A stretch of 64,000 nt of DNA from Catellatospora sp. TT07R-123 (GTDB lineage Bacteria; Actinomycetota; Actinomycetes; Mycobacteriales; Micromonosporaceae): contig NZ_BNEM01000001.1 of NCBI RefSeq assembly GCF_018327705.1, forward strand, positions 4,340,001 through 4,404,000, in the 5' to 3' direction. The notes beneath the pieces were generated by a model. That model saw nothing but the letters and a program-made list of their open reading frames with translations, did no database searches and was not told where the DNA came from. Position numbers and translations under genes: made by a program. This document shows, piece by piece, positions 26,664 to 34,106 of the stretch. Each line of letters opens with the position of its first letter. Within the stretch, counting starts at the first letter, position 1.

Positions 26664-26681
26664 CCCCGCCTTCGGGCGGGG
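26664..26681 (+). terminator. UUCG-loop terminator after mycP
   Basis: CCCCGCC (26664-26670), a TTCG loop, then GGCGGGG (26675-26681). A very stable short hairpin 20 bp after the mycP stop. Confidence 0.7.
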
Positions 26682-26685
26682 AGGT

Positions 26686-26757
26686 GATCATGCAGTTTCG
26701 GGGAAACTGCCGCAAAGGCGGGCGTTATTCGTGCACTTTCCCCGAAACTGCATGATC
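26686..26757. repeat. GCAGTTTC palindromic repeat, copy B
   Basis: A perfect 21-bp inverted repeat: arm 26686-26706 (GATCATGCAGTTTCGGGGAA plus A) and arm 26737-26757. The left arm contains the complete 19-nt hairpin unit GCAGTTTC-GGG-GAAACTGC (26692-26710). It sits at the convergent mycP/marP junction. The rest of the gap to marP (about 90 bp) is G-rich with no other feature. Confidence 0.8.
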
Positions 26758-26848
26758 GACAGCGGATGCGCGCGGCACGGAGGCGCGGCCGGCGGGGCTA
26801 GCGCGTGGCGGGGTTAGCGCGCGGCAGGCGGTCGGCGAGGGGTGGGGG

Positions 26849-28027
26849 TCAGGCGCACTTGCCGGTGCCGACGGCGGTGGTGCGGGTGCGGCCCATCAGG
26901 GCGACCGTGGCCGCCTCGTCGGCGGTGACCGCGTAGCCGACGTTCGGGTCGTCCGCGGCCGCGGCGAAGATCACGCCGAGCACCTGGCCGTCGGCCGAGA
27001 CCAGCGGGCCGCCGGAGTTGCCGCTGCGCACCAGGCCCCGGATGGTGTAGACCTCGCGGGTCACCGTGCCGTCCTCGTAGATGTCGGGGCCGGTGATGTC
27101 GCCGACGTCGCGCACGCGCGCCGACTGCGCGTTGTACGGCCCGTCCAGCGGGTAGCCGAGCACGATCGCGTCGGAGCCGGTGCGGGCGGGCGAGTTGGCG
27201 AACCGCATCACCGGCGCGGACAGGTCCGGCACGTGGATGACGGCGAGGTCGCGCTCAGGGTCGTACACGACGACCCTGCCGTTCAGGCGCGTGCCGTTGA
27301 CCTCGACCCGGATGGTCTTGGTGCCCGCGACCACGTGCGCGTTGGTCATCACGTGCTCGTTGGCGAACACGAACCCGGAGCCCTCGATGCGGCGGCTGCA
27401 ACTCGGGGCGCTGCCCAGCACCTTGACCACGGACTTCTTGGCGTTGAGCACGATCTGCGAGCCGGCCAGCTTCGGGTCGGGGGCGGGCACCTCCTTGACC
27501 CGGGTGGGCACCAGGTCGCCGAAGACCTCGGGGAAGCCGTTGGTGTCGACGGTCTCGCGCAGCGCCTCGGTCAGGTTCTTGGCCTCGCCGGGCATGACCT
27601 TGTCGATCACGCCGAGCACCAGGCTGTTGCGGACCGCCTTGGCCAGCCACGGCTGGCCCGCGTCGCTCAGCGGCACCGCGACCAGCCAGGCCACCATGGC
27701 CACGGCCAGCACCGAGACCACGGCGCCGCCGAGGTCGTCGACGTGCTGCCCGGCCGGGTTGGTGATCGCGCGGCGGACCTTGCCGCCCCACCAGCCGGCC
27801 AGCGACTGGCCGAGCACGGCCAGGCCGAACACGGCGATCAGGGAGACGATCAGCTTCAGCGCGCCGTCGGAGACCAGGCCGGCGACCAGCGGGCCGAGTT
27901 GCAGGCCGAGCAGGGCGCCGCCGAAGAAGCCGGCGAAGGAGAGCACGCCCACGACGAAGCCCTGCCGGTAGCCGCTCATACCGAAGAGCAGCAGCAGGGC
28001 TAGCAGGACCACGTCGACGACCGACAT
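26849..28027 (-). CDS. marP: MarP-like membrane serine protease (CvpA-type membrane domain + S1C protease)
   Basis: 392 aa, the length and plan of M. tuberculosis Rv3671c. Four hydrophobic helices of a CvpA/colicin-V-like domain fill residues 1-125. A periplasmic trypsin-like protease follows with His231 (VMTNAHVVAG), Asp260 (DPERDLAVIHV) and Ser338 (RSGNSGGPLV). Cys210 (APSCSRR) and the penultimate Cys391 match the positions of the disulfide that activates mycobacterial MarP. It protects cells from acid and oxidative stress by processing cell-wall enzymes such as RipA (known for mycobacteria). Last gene of the nth-tlpA-nudix-marP operon, 4 bp after the Nudix gene. Confidence 0.93.
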   Translation of the reverse strand: MSVVDVVLLALLLLFGMSGYRQGFVVGVLSFAGFFGGALLGLQLGPLVAGLVSDGALKLIVSLIAVFGLAVLGQSLAGWWGGKVRRAITNPAGQHVDDLGGAVVSVLAVAMVAWLVAVPLSDAGQPWLAKAVRNSLVLGVIDKVMPGEAKNLTEALRETVDTNGFPEVFGDLVPTRVKEVPAPDPKLAGSQIVLNAKKSVVKVLGSAPSCSRRIEGSGFVFANEHVMTNAHVVAGTKTIRVEVNGTRLNGRVVVYDPERDLAVIHVPDLSAPVMRFANSPARTGSDAIVLGYPLDGPYNAQSARVRDVGDITGPDIYEDGTVTREVYTIRGLVRSGNSGGPLVSADGQVLGVIFAAAADDPNVGYAVTADEAATVALMGRTRTTAVGTGKCA

Positions 28028-28031
28028 CGGT

Positions 28032-28748
28032 TCAGCCTACGGAAGGGGAATCGGGGTTGCCACTAACCGGCGTGACGTGTGGCGGCGCCACCACCTCGGG
28101 CAGGCTCTCCACGCGGCTGGTGTCCCACGGACGGGACCAGCCGCCGAGGTCGAGCAGCGTCGACAGCACCCCGGCGGTGAAGCCCCAGACCAGCATGCCC
28201 CGGGCGTGGAAGGCCGGGCCGATCCAGCCGCTGCGGTGCCGCACCCGGACGCGGTGCTGCGGGTCGGCGAGCTCGGCCAGCGGCAGCCGGGCGACGTGGG
28301 CGACCTCCTCCGGCTGGTGCGCCCCGACCGGGTGCGGTGCGTGCCACCAGGCCAGCACCGGCGTGACCAGGAAGTCGGTCACCGGGATCCACAGGGTCGG
28401 CAGCTCGGCCAGGACGGTGACGCTGGCCGGGTCGAGGCCGACCTCCTCCTGCGCCTCGCGCAGCGCGGTGGCGGACGCGCCGGTGTCCTGCGGCTCGACC
28501 GCGCCGCCGGGGAAGGCGGGCTGGCCCGCGTGGGTACGCAGGGTCGCGGCGCGCTGCATGATCAGCACGTCGGGTCCGGCGCCGGGCTCGTGCTCGTCGG
28601 CGAGCAGGATCAGCACCGCGGCCGGGCGGCCGCCGTCCTCGGGGGTCGGGATGCGGGTGAAGTCGACGGCCTCGACCGTACGCAGGTTGGTGAGCAGCGG
28701 CTCCAGCCACTGCGGTGGAGTCGGGCTCACGCCGCCGCGGGCGCTCAT
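28032..28748 (-). CDS. Nudix hydrolase, CoA pyrophosphatase type (Rv3672c family)
   Basis: 238 aa. The Nudix box runs from GGAVEPQDTGASATALREAQEEVG (about residues 96-119), with the metal-binding REAQEEVG part intact. The preceding LRTHAGQPAFPGG is the UPF0035/CoA-diphosphatase signature. Such enzymes hydrolyse CoA or related dinucleotides to phosphopantetheine and ADP. The ATG at 28748 overlaps the tlpA stop (ATGA), and the gene ends 4 bp before marP. A longer upstream frame exists but would run through tlpA and was rejected. Confidence 0.9.
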   Translation of the reverse strand: MSARGGVSPTPPQWLEPLLTNLRTVEAVDFTRIPTPEDGGRPAAVLILLADEHEPGAGPDVLIMQRAATLRTHAGQPAFPGGAVEPQDTGASATALREAQEEVGLDPASVTVLAELPTLWIPVTDFLVTPVLAWWHAPHPVGAHQPEEVAHVARLPLAELADPQHRVRVRHRSGWIGPAFHARGMLVWGFTAGVLSTLLDLGGWSRPWDTSRVESLPEVVAPPHVTPVSGNPDSPSVG

Positions 28749-29323
28749 GCGGCGGCGCCGAAGTGCTGCTCGACCAGGCTGTCGAGGGTCTCGCCGGTCA
28801 GCGCCGTCCCGTGGTAGACGCTGGCGCGGCCGTCGGCGCCGACGAACAGCGTCAGCGGCATGCCGTTCAGGCCGAGTCCGGCCAGCAGGCGGCCGTCCTT
28901 GTCGTACAGGGTGCGCATGCTGACCTTGAGTTCGTCGGCCAGCCAGGAGGCGCTGTCGCGGGTGTCGCGGCCGATGACGCCCAGCACCGGCACCCGGCCG
29001 GAGTCGGCCAGCCGCTGGAGTGCGGGCAGCTCGGTGCGGCACGGGAGGCAATATGAGGCCCACACGTTGATCACCAGTGGGCCGCGCAGCGCGGCGAGGT
29101 TGACCTGCTGCCCGCCGGCCATGCAGTCGAGGTCGAGGTCGGGCAGCGCGACGGTCTTCGGCCGGGGCTGCCCGGTGGCGGGCGGGGACGGGCGGGACGG
29201 GTCGGCCGGGCCGTACGGCGCGCAGGCGGCGAACGGCTGCGGCACCGGCTCTTCCGACGGCGGGGACCCGGTGCACCCGGCCAGCAGCGACAGCAGCGCC
29301 AGCGCCGGGAGCACGCGCCTCAC
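28745..29323 (-). CDS. TlpA/ResA-like thioredoxin-fold lipoprotein (Rv3673c family)
   Basis: 192 aa from a GTG that overlaps the nth stop (GTGA). The N-terminus [16 protein letters not shown] has a lipobox with Cys about residue 17, so it is likely a lipid-anchored extracytoplasmic protein. The thioredoxin fold carries the active site CLPC within [12 protein letters not shown], followed by [11 protein letters not shown] and the cis-Pro segment GMPLTLFVG. It probably reduces or exchanges disulfides outside the membrane; MarP, encoded in the same operon, depends on a disulfide and is a conceivable client (inference). Confidence 0.9.
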   Translation of the reverse strand: MRRVLPALALLSLLAGCTGSPPSEEPVPQPFAACAPYGPADPSRPSPPATGQPRPKTVALPDLDLDCMAGGQQVNLAALRGPLVINVWASYCLPCRTELPALQRLADSGRVPVLGVIGRDTRDSASWLADELKVSMRTLYDKDGRLLAGLGLNGMPLTLFVGADGRASVYHGTALTGETLDSLVEQHFGAAA

Positions 29324-30066
29324 GCGGCGACCTCGATCCCGGCCAGCGCGGCGATCTCCGCCGTGCGCGGGCCCTTGAGCAGCTTGACCGCCTCCAGCGG
29401 CGAGGTGGGGCCGGTGCCGTACGACGGGCACATCGGCGCGAGCGGGCAGGCGCCGCAGGCGGGCTTGCGGGCGTGGCACACCCGCCGCCCGTGGAAGATC
29501 ACCTGGTGCGACAGCATCGTCCAGTCGCGCTTCTCGACCAGCGCCCCGACCGCGTGCTCGATCTTGACGGGGTCGCTCTCCTCGGTCCAGGCCCACCGGT
29601 TGACCAGCCGCTGGAAGTGGGTGTCCACGGTGATCCCGGGCTTGCCGAAGGCGTTGCCGAGCACGACGTTCGCCGTCTTGCGGCCGATGCCGGGCAGCGT
29701 GACCAGCTGTTCGAGCGTCTTCGGCACCTCGCCGTCGAAGCGTTCGACCAGGTTGCGCCCCAGCCCCATGAGGGACTCGGTCTTGTTCCGGAAGAAACCG
29801 GTCGGCCGGATCATCTCCTCCAGCTCGACCCGGTCGGCCCCGGCGTAGTCGGCCGCGGTGCGGTACTTGGCGAACAGGGCCGGGGTGGTCATGTTCACCC
29901 GCACGTCCGTGCACTGGGCGGACAGGATCGTCGCCACGGCCAGCTCCAGCGGCGTGGTGAAGTCCAGTTCGCAGTGCGCGTCGGGGTGGATCACGGCCAG
30001 CTCGCGCGCCATCCTGCGCACGCGCCGCTTGCGCCCGAGCTCGGTCTCCGGTTTCACCGCTGCCAC
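29320..30066 (-). CDS. nth: Endonuclease III (Nth), DNA glycosylase/AP lyase
   Basis: 248 aa. Removes oxidised pyrimidines and cleaves the abasic site. The helix-hairpin-helix [17 protein letters not shown] holds the catalytic Lys, [11 protein letters not shown] the catalytic Asp, and the C-terminal [4Fe-4S] cluster ligands are spaced C-X6-C-X2-C-X5-C ([17 protein letters not shown]). The start is GTG at 30066; TAGGCT lies 7 nt upstream and its TAG is also the stop codon of capA. First gene of the operon with tlpA, nudix and marP, matching Rv3674c-Rv3671c. Confidence 0.95.
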   Translation of the reverse strand: MAAVKPETELGRKRRVRRMARELAVIHPDAHCELDFTTPLELAVATILSAQCTDVRVNMTTPALFAKYRTAADYAGADRVELEEMIRPTGFFRNKTESLMGLGRNLVERFDGEVPKTLEQLVTLPGIGRKTANVVLGNAFGKPGITVDTHFQRLVNRWAWTEESDPVKIEHAVGALVEKRDWTMLSHQVIFHGRRVCHARKPACGACPLAPMCPSYGTGPTSPLEAVKLLKGPRTAEIAALAGIEVAA

Positions 30067-30076
30067 GGCAGAGAGC

Positions 30077-31387
30077 CTACGTCGCGGGTGCCGCGATCGA
30101 CCCGTCGGCGGAGACGCGCGCCCCGTTCGCGCCGAAATCCTGCTCGGTCATCTGCTTCATCAGCTTCAGCGCGCGCTCGTCCTTGTCGGGCTGCGGGATG
30201 CCGTACGACCCGGAGAAGTAGGTCGAGCGGAACCGCCCCGAGGCGAAGCTGCCGTCCGGCTTGAGCGAGACGGTGAGCACGCCGCCCCAGCCGACCCGGT
30301 CGCCGCTGCTCAGCGCGCCGCCTCCGGCGAAGTTGCCCAGGCTGTACGCGATCAGGCGCCCCTTGTAGAACTCCAGGCCGCGCACCACGTGCGGCCCGTG
30401 CCCGATGATCAGGTCGGCGCCGGCGTCGATCACCGCGCGGGCGAACTTCATCGGGTCGCCCCGGTTCTCCCCCAGGAAGAACTCGGTGCCCGGCCGGACG
30501 TGGCTCTTGTCGCCGCCCTCGGCGCCCATGTGCACCTGCACCACCACGATGTCGGCCTGCGCCGCCGCCTGCGAAACGACCTTCTTGGCCGAGGTGAGGT
30601 TCAGCAGGCTGTTGTTCCCCGAGTACGACGAGAAGCCCAGCACCGCGATCTTCACCCCGTCGACCTGCACGATGGTGATCTCATTGGTCTCGCCGGTGTG
30701 CTTGAGGCCGAACTTCTCCAGCGACTGCTGGGTGTTGGCGTAACCCGCGTTGCCGTAGTCCTTGCCGTGGTTGTTGGCCATGTTGAGCAGGCTGAACCCG
30801 GCGTCCTTGAGGTGCCCCGCGTACGACGGGGGCACCCGGAACTGGTGGCAGTTGTTCTTCGGGCTGGGGCTCGCGCCCGGCGCCGGGCTGGCGGGGCTCG
30901 GGTTGGCCGCCGGCTTCGGGCACTTGCCGGTGCCGGTCTCGTCGGTGATCGGCTGTTCGAGGTTGCCCATCACCACGTCGGCGGGCAGCAGCGACTTGAC
31001 CTTGTCGAAGTAGCCCCGGCCGTCGTTGGGCGGCAGCTTGCCGGGCGCGTCGCCCATCACGATGTCGCCGGTGGCGGACAGGCTGATGGTCTTGCCCCCG
31101 GTCGGCGCGGCGGCGGACGCGCTGGCGGCGGCGGACGGGCCGGCCGCGACCGGGTCGTGCCACTGGCCCACCCCGGCCGAGGACGTGGTGGCGGTCACCA
31201 CGAGCGCGACCACTGTGACAAGAAGCACGACACCGCCCGCCGCGGACGCACCGGGGCGGGCGCGCAGCACGCTGCGCAGCCGCGCCACGACCGACGGTCG
31301 AGCATCCATGCCCGTCGCAGCGATCGAGGTGGCCGGTCGGGGGTGGGGGGTGGGCTGGTCAGCAGGGGTGAGGGGCTCTGTCGACAT
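30077..31387 (-). CDS. CapA-family (PGA_cap) metallophosphatase-fold protein, membrane anchored
   Basis: 436 aa from the ATG at 31387; longer starts run through the crp promoter and were rejected. A cytoplasmic Pro-rich N-terminus and one TM helix (about 47-66) are followed by a Ser/Ala-rich linker and the PGA_cap domain: [57 protein letters not shown] and LIAYSLGNF. Members are implicated in poly-gamma-glutamate or capsule handling, but many have unknown substrates. TAGAGT lies 8 nt before the ATG. It lies between nth and crp, where mycobacteria have no such gene. Confidence 0.88.
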   Translation of the reverse strand: MSTEPLTPADQPTPHPRPATSIAATGMDARPSVVARLRSVLRARPGASAAGGVVLLVTVVALVVTATTSSAGVGQWHDPVAAGPSAAASASAAAPTGGKTISLSATGDIVMGDAPGKLPPNDGRGYFDKVKSLLPADVVMGNLEQPITDETGTGKCPKPAANPSPASPAPGASPSPKNNCHQFRVPPSYAGHLKDAGFSLLNMANNHGKDYGNAGYANTQQSLEKFGLKHTGETNEITIVQVDGVKIAVLGFSSYSGNNSLLNLTSAKKVVSQAAAQADIVVVQVHMGAEGGDKSHVRPGTEFFLGENRGDPMKFARAVIDAGADLIIGHGPHVVRGLEFYKGRLIAYSLGNFAGGGALSSGDRVGWGGVLTVSLKPDGSFASGRFRSTYFSGSYGIPQPDKDERALKLMKQMTEQDFGANGARVSADGSIAAPAT

Positions 31388-31480
31388 CGCCGCGGACTCT
31401 ACCCGCGGCGCGCCACCTGCGACATCGGTCGACCGCCGCGGATTCTGGGGGTTGGCGTCCGGTTGGGGACCGGTTGCGCC

Positions 31481-31486
31481 TAGACT
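31481..31486 (+). promoter_or_regulatory. Likely crp -10 element
   Basis: TAGACT at 31481-31486 fits the actinobacterial -10 and would give a 5' leader of about 50 nt carrying GGAGG 7 nt before the crp ATG. No convincing -35 at standard spacing and no clear Crp-type TGTGA-N6-TCACA site was found by eye. Confidence 0.4.
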
Positions 31487-31541
31487 GACCTCGCGCGGCG
31501 TATGGCGGTCCCACGCACCCCGCGCCGATGGAGGTATGGCG

Positions 31542-32219
31542 ATGGACGAGGTGCTGGCTCGCAGCGGAATCTTCCAGGGTGTCGACCCGGAGGCTGCGGA
31601 GGCGCTTGCCCGTGAGATGGAGACGATCGAGATCCGCAAGGGCGAGATCGTGTTCAACGAGGGCGAGCCTGGCGACAGTCTCTACATCGTACTCTCCGGC
31701 AAGATCAAGCTGGGTCGCCGCGCCGCCGACGGCCGGCAGAACCTGGTCTCCGTGATGGGCCCGTCGGACATGCTCGGCGAGCTGTCGCTGTTCGACCCCG
31801 GCCCGCGCACCGCGACCGCCACCGCCGTCACCGACGTCCGGCTGGCCCGGCTGCGCAAGCAGGCCCTGCGCCCGTGGCTGAACAACCGCCCGGAGATCGC
31901 CGAGCAGCTGCTGCGGGTGCTCGCCCGCCGCCTGCGGCGGACCAACGACGCGCTGGCCGACCTCATCTTCACCGACGTGCCCGGCCGCGTGGCCAAGAAC
32001 CTGCTCCAGATGGCGGGCCGCTTCGGCACCCGCGACGGCGGCGTGCTGCGGGTCACCCACGACCTCACCCAGGAGGAGCTGGCGCAGCTCGTCGGCGCCT
32101 CCCGGGAGACCGTCAACAAGGCGCTGGCCGACTTCGCCTCGCGCGGCTGGCTGCGGCTGGACGGCAAGAGCGTCATCATCCTGGACCCGGAGCGGCTGGC
32201 CCGGCGCGCCCGCGTCTGA
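31542..32219 (+). CDS. crp: Crp/Fnr-family cAMP-responsive regulator (Rv3676 orthologue)
   Basis: 225 aa, almost colinear with M. tuberculosis Crp. The N-terminal cyclic-nucleotide domain has [21 protein letters not shown] and the phosphate-binding cassette [15 protein letters not shown]. The dimer helix [18 protein letters not shown] leads to the winged helix-turn-helix [20 protein letters not shown]. Binds cAMP and controls stress and central-metabolism genes. The ATG at 31542 has GGAGG 7 nt upstream. A class III cyclase lies 6 kb away (38501-42145), which could feed the same signal. Confidence 0.95.
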   Translation: MDEVLARSGIFQGVDPEAAEALAREMETIEIRKGEIVFNEGEPGDSLYIVLSGKIKLGRRAADGRQNLVSVMGPSDMLGELSLFDPGPRTATATAVTDVRLARLRKQALRPWLNNRPEIAEQLLRVLARRLRRTNDALADLIFTDVPGRVAKNLLQMAGRFGTRDGGVLRVTHDLTQEELAQLVGASRETVNKALADFASRGWLRLDGKSVIILDPERLARRARV

Positions 32220-32476
32220 GCCATGCCAAATAGGGTAAAATCGGGCATATAGTATCGCTGAAGTGTCGGGAACCTGTCCCTGACACGTCAGCCCCTGGGC
32301 GGACCTCGTTGGTCACTGTGGTCGCGAACCTCGCACCTTGGCGAGCGGCTAGACGTGTCCACAGTGACCGATCGTGCGGTGACCCAGCTCCCCTGCCCGG
32401 GTGACGGGACCACCTCTCACGCCGCCTCGATCGGTCGGTCGGATGTCTCCGACGATCGAAAGAGGTCCTCACCACT
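32220..32476 (+). promoter_or_regulatory. Structured 5' region upstream of the chaplin-like gene
   Basis: 257 bp without a gene, starting with an unusually AT-rich stretch. TAGTAT (32250-32255) is a good -10, identical to that of the tRNA gene at 51954. Just after it GTGTCGGG (32263-32270) pairs with CCCTGACAC (32278-32286). A second, larger structure follows: GGTCACTGTGG (32311-32321) pairs perfectly with CCACAGTGACC (32359-32369) and encloses CTCGC/GCGAG (32330-32334/32341-32345). The first hairpin may terminate crp; the second would lie in a leader of about 215 nt. No known riboswitch was recognised. Confidence 0.45.
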
Positions 32477-33667
32477 ATGAACACGTGGGTTCGACGTTCC
32501 CTGAAGGCCGGTGCGCTCACCGCCGGCGCGGTCATGGCCACGGGCACCGCGGCGTACGCGGAAGCCAGTGTCATCAGTGCCGGCAACACCGGCGTGCTGA
32601 ACGGCACCCAGGTCTTCGCCCCGATCCAGGCCCCGATCAACCTGTGCGGCGTGGCCGTCGGCGTCGCCGGTGACGCGCTCGCCGGCTGCGAGGGCGGCAG
32701 CGCCGCCGAGCTGGACGGCGTCTACGACGCGCACCTGATCAGCACCGGCAACCACGGCATCCTCAACGGCACCCAGGTCTTCGCGCCGATCCAGGCCCCG
32801 ATCAACGTCTGCGGCGTGGCCGCGGGCGTGCTCGGCACGGCGGCCGCGTTCTGCGACGGCGGCGCCTCCGCCGAGCAGCCCGGCCACCACAACCCGACGC
32901 CGGGGCACTACCCGACGCCGCGGCCGCGCCCCCGGCCCGACCAGGGCCACGGCCACAACTGCGGGTGCGGCCACCACGACCACGACGGGTACGGCAGCCG
33001 CGAGTCCGCGCCCACCGAGGGCCTGCCGCTGGTCGGCAGCCTGCCCCTGGTCGGCGGCCTCGCCGGCGGCCTGCCCCTGGTGGGCGGCCTGACCGGCGGC
33101 GGCCTGACCGGCGGCGGCCTGACCGGCGGCGGCCTGCCGCTGGTGGGCGGCCTGGGCGGCCTGCCCGTGGTCGGCGGCCTGGCCGGCGGCGGTCTCGGCA
33201 GCGGCCTGCCGCTCGTCGGCCCGCTCCTGGGCGGCCTGTCCGGCGGCCAGAGCGCCGCCCGGGGCACCGACAGCATCGACCTCGGCGCCCTGGACGCGGT
33301 CGGCACGGTCGACCGCTTCGACACCGAGAGCGACGACATCGACCACAGCAGCGGCGGCACCGGCGGCGGCACGGGTCACAACGGCAACAACGGCGGCGGC
33401 AGCGGTGGCGGCAACGGCCACCACCCGGACCCGCGCCCGCGCCCGCGGCCCCAGCCCTGCACCGACCACAACCACCAGGGCGACCACGGCCGCCACGCCC
33501 GGCACGACCACGACGTGAACCTGGTCAGCACGGGCAACCACGGGATCCTCAACGGCACCCAGGTGTACGCGCCGATCCAGCTGCCGGTCAACGTCAGCAG
33601 CGTGGCCGTCGGCGCCCTCGGCGACGCGGCCGCCTGGAGTGTCGGCGGCGCCTCGGCGCGGCAGTAG
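32477..33667 (+). CDS. Chaplin-like secreted protein with three repeats and a Gly/Leu/Pro-rich middle
   Basis: 396 aa. The signal peptide ends near AAYA (about 28). Three chaplin-like repeats: residues 32-76, 88-132 and 349-394, each GNxGxLNGTQVxAPIQxPxNVC-like. Repeats 1 and 2 have the two chaplin cysteines (57/71 and 112/126); repeat 3 has Ser at both positions (374, 388). Between repeats 2 and 3 lie a His/Pro/Arg-rich stretch with CGC, an elastin-like region of LPLVGGL and LTGGG units (183-254), an acidic segment, then a second Gly/Asn and His-rich part. There is no sorting signal or TM anchor. Chaplins coat aerial hyphae and spores as amyloid, water-repellent films; a surface-film role here is inferred. 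Confidence 0.8.
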   Translation: MNTWVRRSLKAGALTAGAVMATGTAAYAEASVISAGNTGVLNGTQVFAPIQAPINLCGVAVGVAGDALAGCEGGSAAELDGVYDAHLISTGNHGILNGTQVFAPIQAPINVCGVAAGVLGTAAAFCDGGASAEQPGHHNPTPGHYPTPRPRPRPDQGHGHNCGCGHHDHDGYGSRESAPTEGLPLVGSLPLVGGLAGGLPLVGGLTGGGLTGGGLTGGGLPLVGGLGGLPVVGGLAGGGLGSGLPLVGPLLGGLSGGQSAARGTDSIDLGALDAVGTVDRFDTESDDIDHSSGGTGGGTGHNGNNGGGSGGGNGHHPDPRPRPRPQPCTDHNHQGDHGRHARHDHDVNLVSTGNHGILNGTQVYAPIQLPVNVSSVAVGALGDAAAWSVGGASARQ

Positions 33668-33841
33668 ACCCCGGCCCTGCCCGCCGGGCCGGCCCGAGGA
33701 CACTCTCCCGTCACTCCGGACCGACCAGGCAAAACACTGCACCGCCTGACCCGGCGGGCAGGCCGGACAACGAACACGGCGCTCCGCCACGTTCCATACG
33801 TACGGACCCCTTTCGCTGAGTAGTCCGCACGAGCACCACCC

Positions 33842-33892
33842 GACGTCCCCCGGGGACGGGCTACCCATCCGGCCCGCTCCCCGGGGGACGTC
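33842..33892. terminator. 15-bp perfect hairpin terminator after the chaplin-like gene
   Basis: GACGTCCCCCGGGGA (33842-33856) pairs perfectly with TCCCCGGGGGACGTC (33878-33892); a short T-run (CCCGTTTCC) follows. It is about 175 bp beyond the chaplin-like stop; the intervening sequence shows no gene. Confidence 0.65.
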
Positions 33893-33904
33893 CCGTTTCC
33901 GGGC

Positions 33905-33936
33905 TCACCGGGTCGGTGGGTCACCGGGTCGGTGGG
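33905..33936 (+). repeat. 16-bp perfect tandem duplication
   Basis: TCACCGGGTCGGTGGG occurs twice in direct succession (33905-33920 and 33921-33936), between the terminator and palindrome copy C. Probably a local slippage duplication. Confidence 0.7.
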
Positions 33937-33943
33937 GTTCGTG

Positions 33944-34001
33944 CAGTTTCGGGGAAAGTGCAGGAATGCCGCCCATGATTCGCGCAGTTTCCCCGAAACT
34001 G
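33944..34001. repeat. GCAGTTTC palindromic repeat, copy C
   Basis: CAGTTTCGGGGAAA (33944-33957) pairs with TTTCCCCGAAACTG (33988-34001), 14 bp perfect, with partial pairing continuing inward. Located at the convergent junction between the chaplin-like gene and the carboxylase operon, next to terminator 34050-34099. Confidence 0.8.
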
Positions 34002-34049
34002 TCGCCTCACCTCCGCCCGTCGGGCGGCGGGGGCGGAGTGGGGGCGCGT

Positions 34050-34099
34050 AAGGAAGGGCACCTTCTACCTCGCATTGCGAGAAGGAGGTGCCCTTCCTT
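34050..34099. terminator. Bidirectional hairpin terminator, AAGGGCACCTTC family
   Basis: AAGGAAGGGCACCT (34050-34063) pairs perfectly with AGGTGCCCTTCCTT (34086-34099); a nested stem CTCGC-ATT-GCGAG is at 34069-34081, the same inner stem as in 9696-9742. It abuts the carboxylase stop codon. Confidence 0.75.
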
Positions 34100-34106
34100 T
34101 TGCGTG

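Noticed and set aside
31388-31657. A longer CapA-family N-terminus (start at 31657)
   Set aside because: It would run through the crp promoter and into crp; the added residues are low-complexity.
33001-33300. CRISPR-like short repeats in the chaplin-like gene
   Set aside because: The repeats are in-frame coding repeats for LPLVGGL/LTGGG units, with no spacers of constant length.
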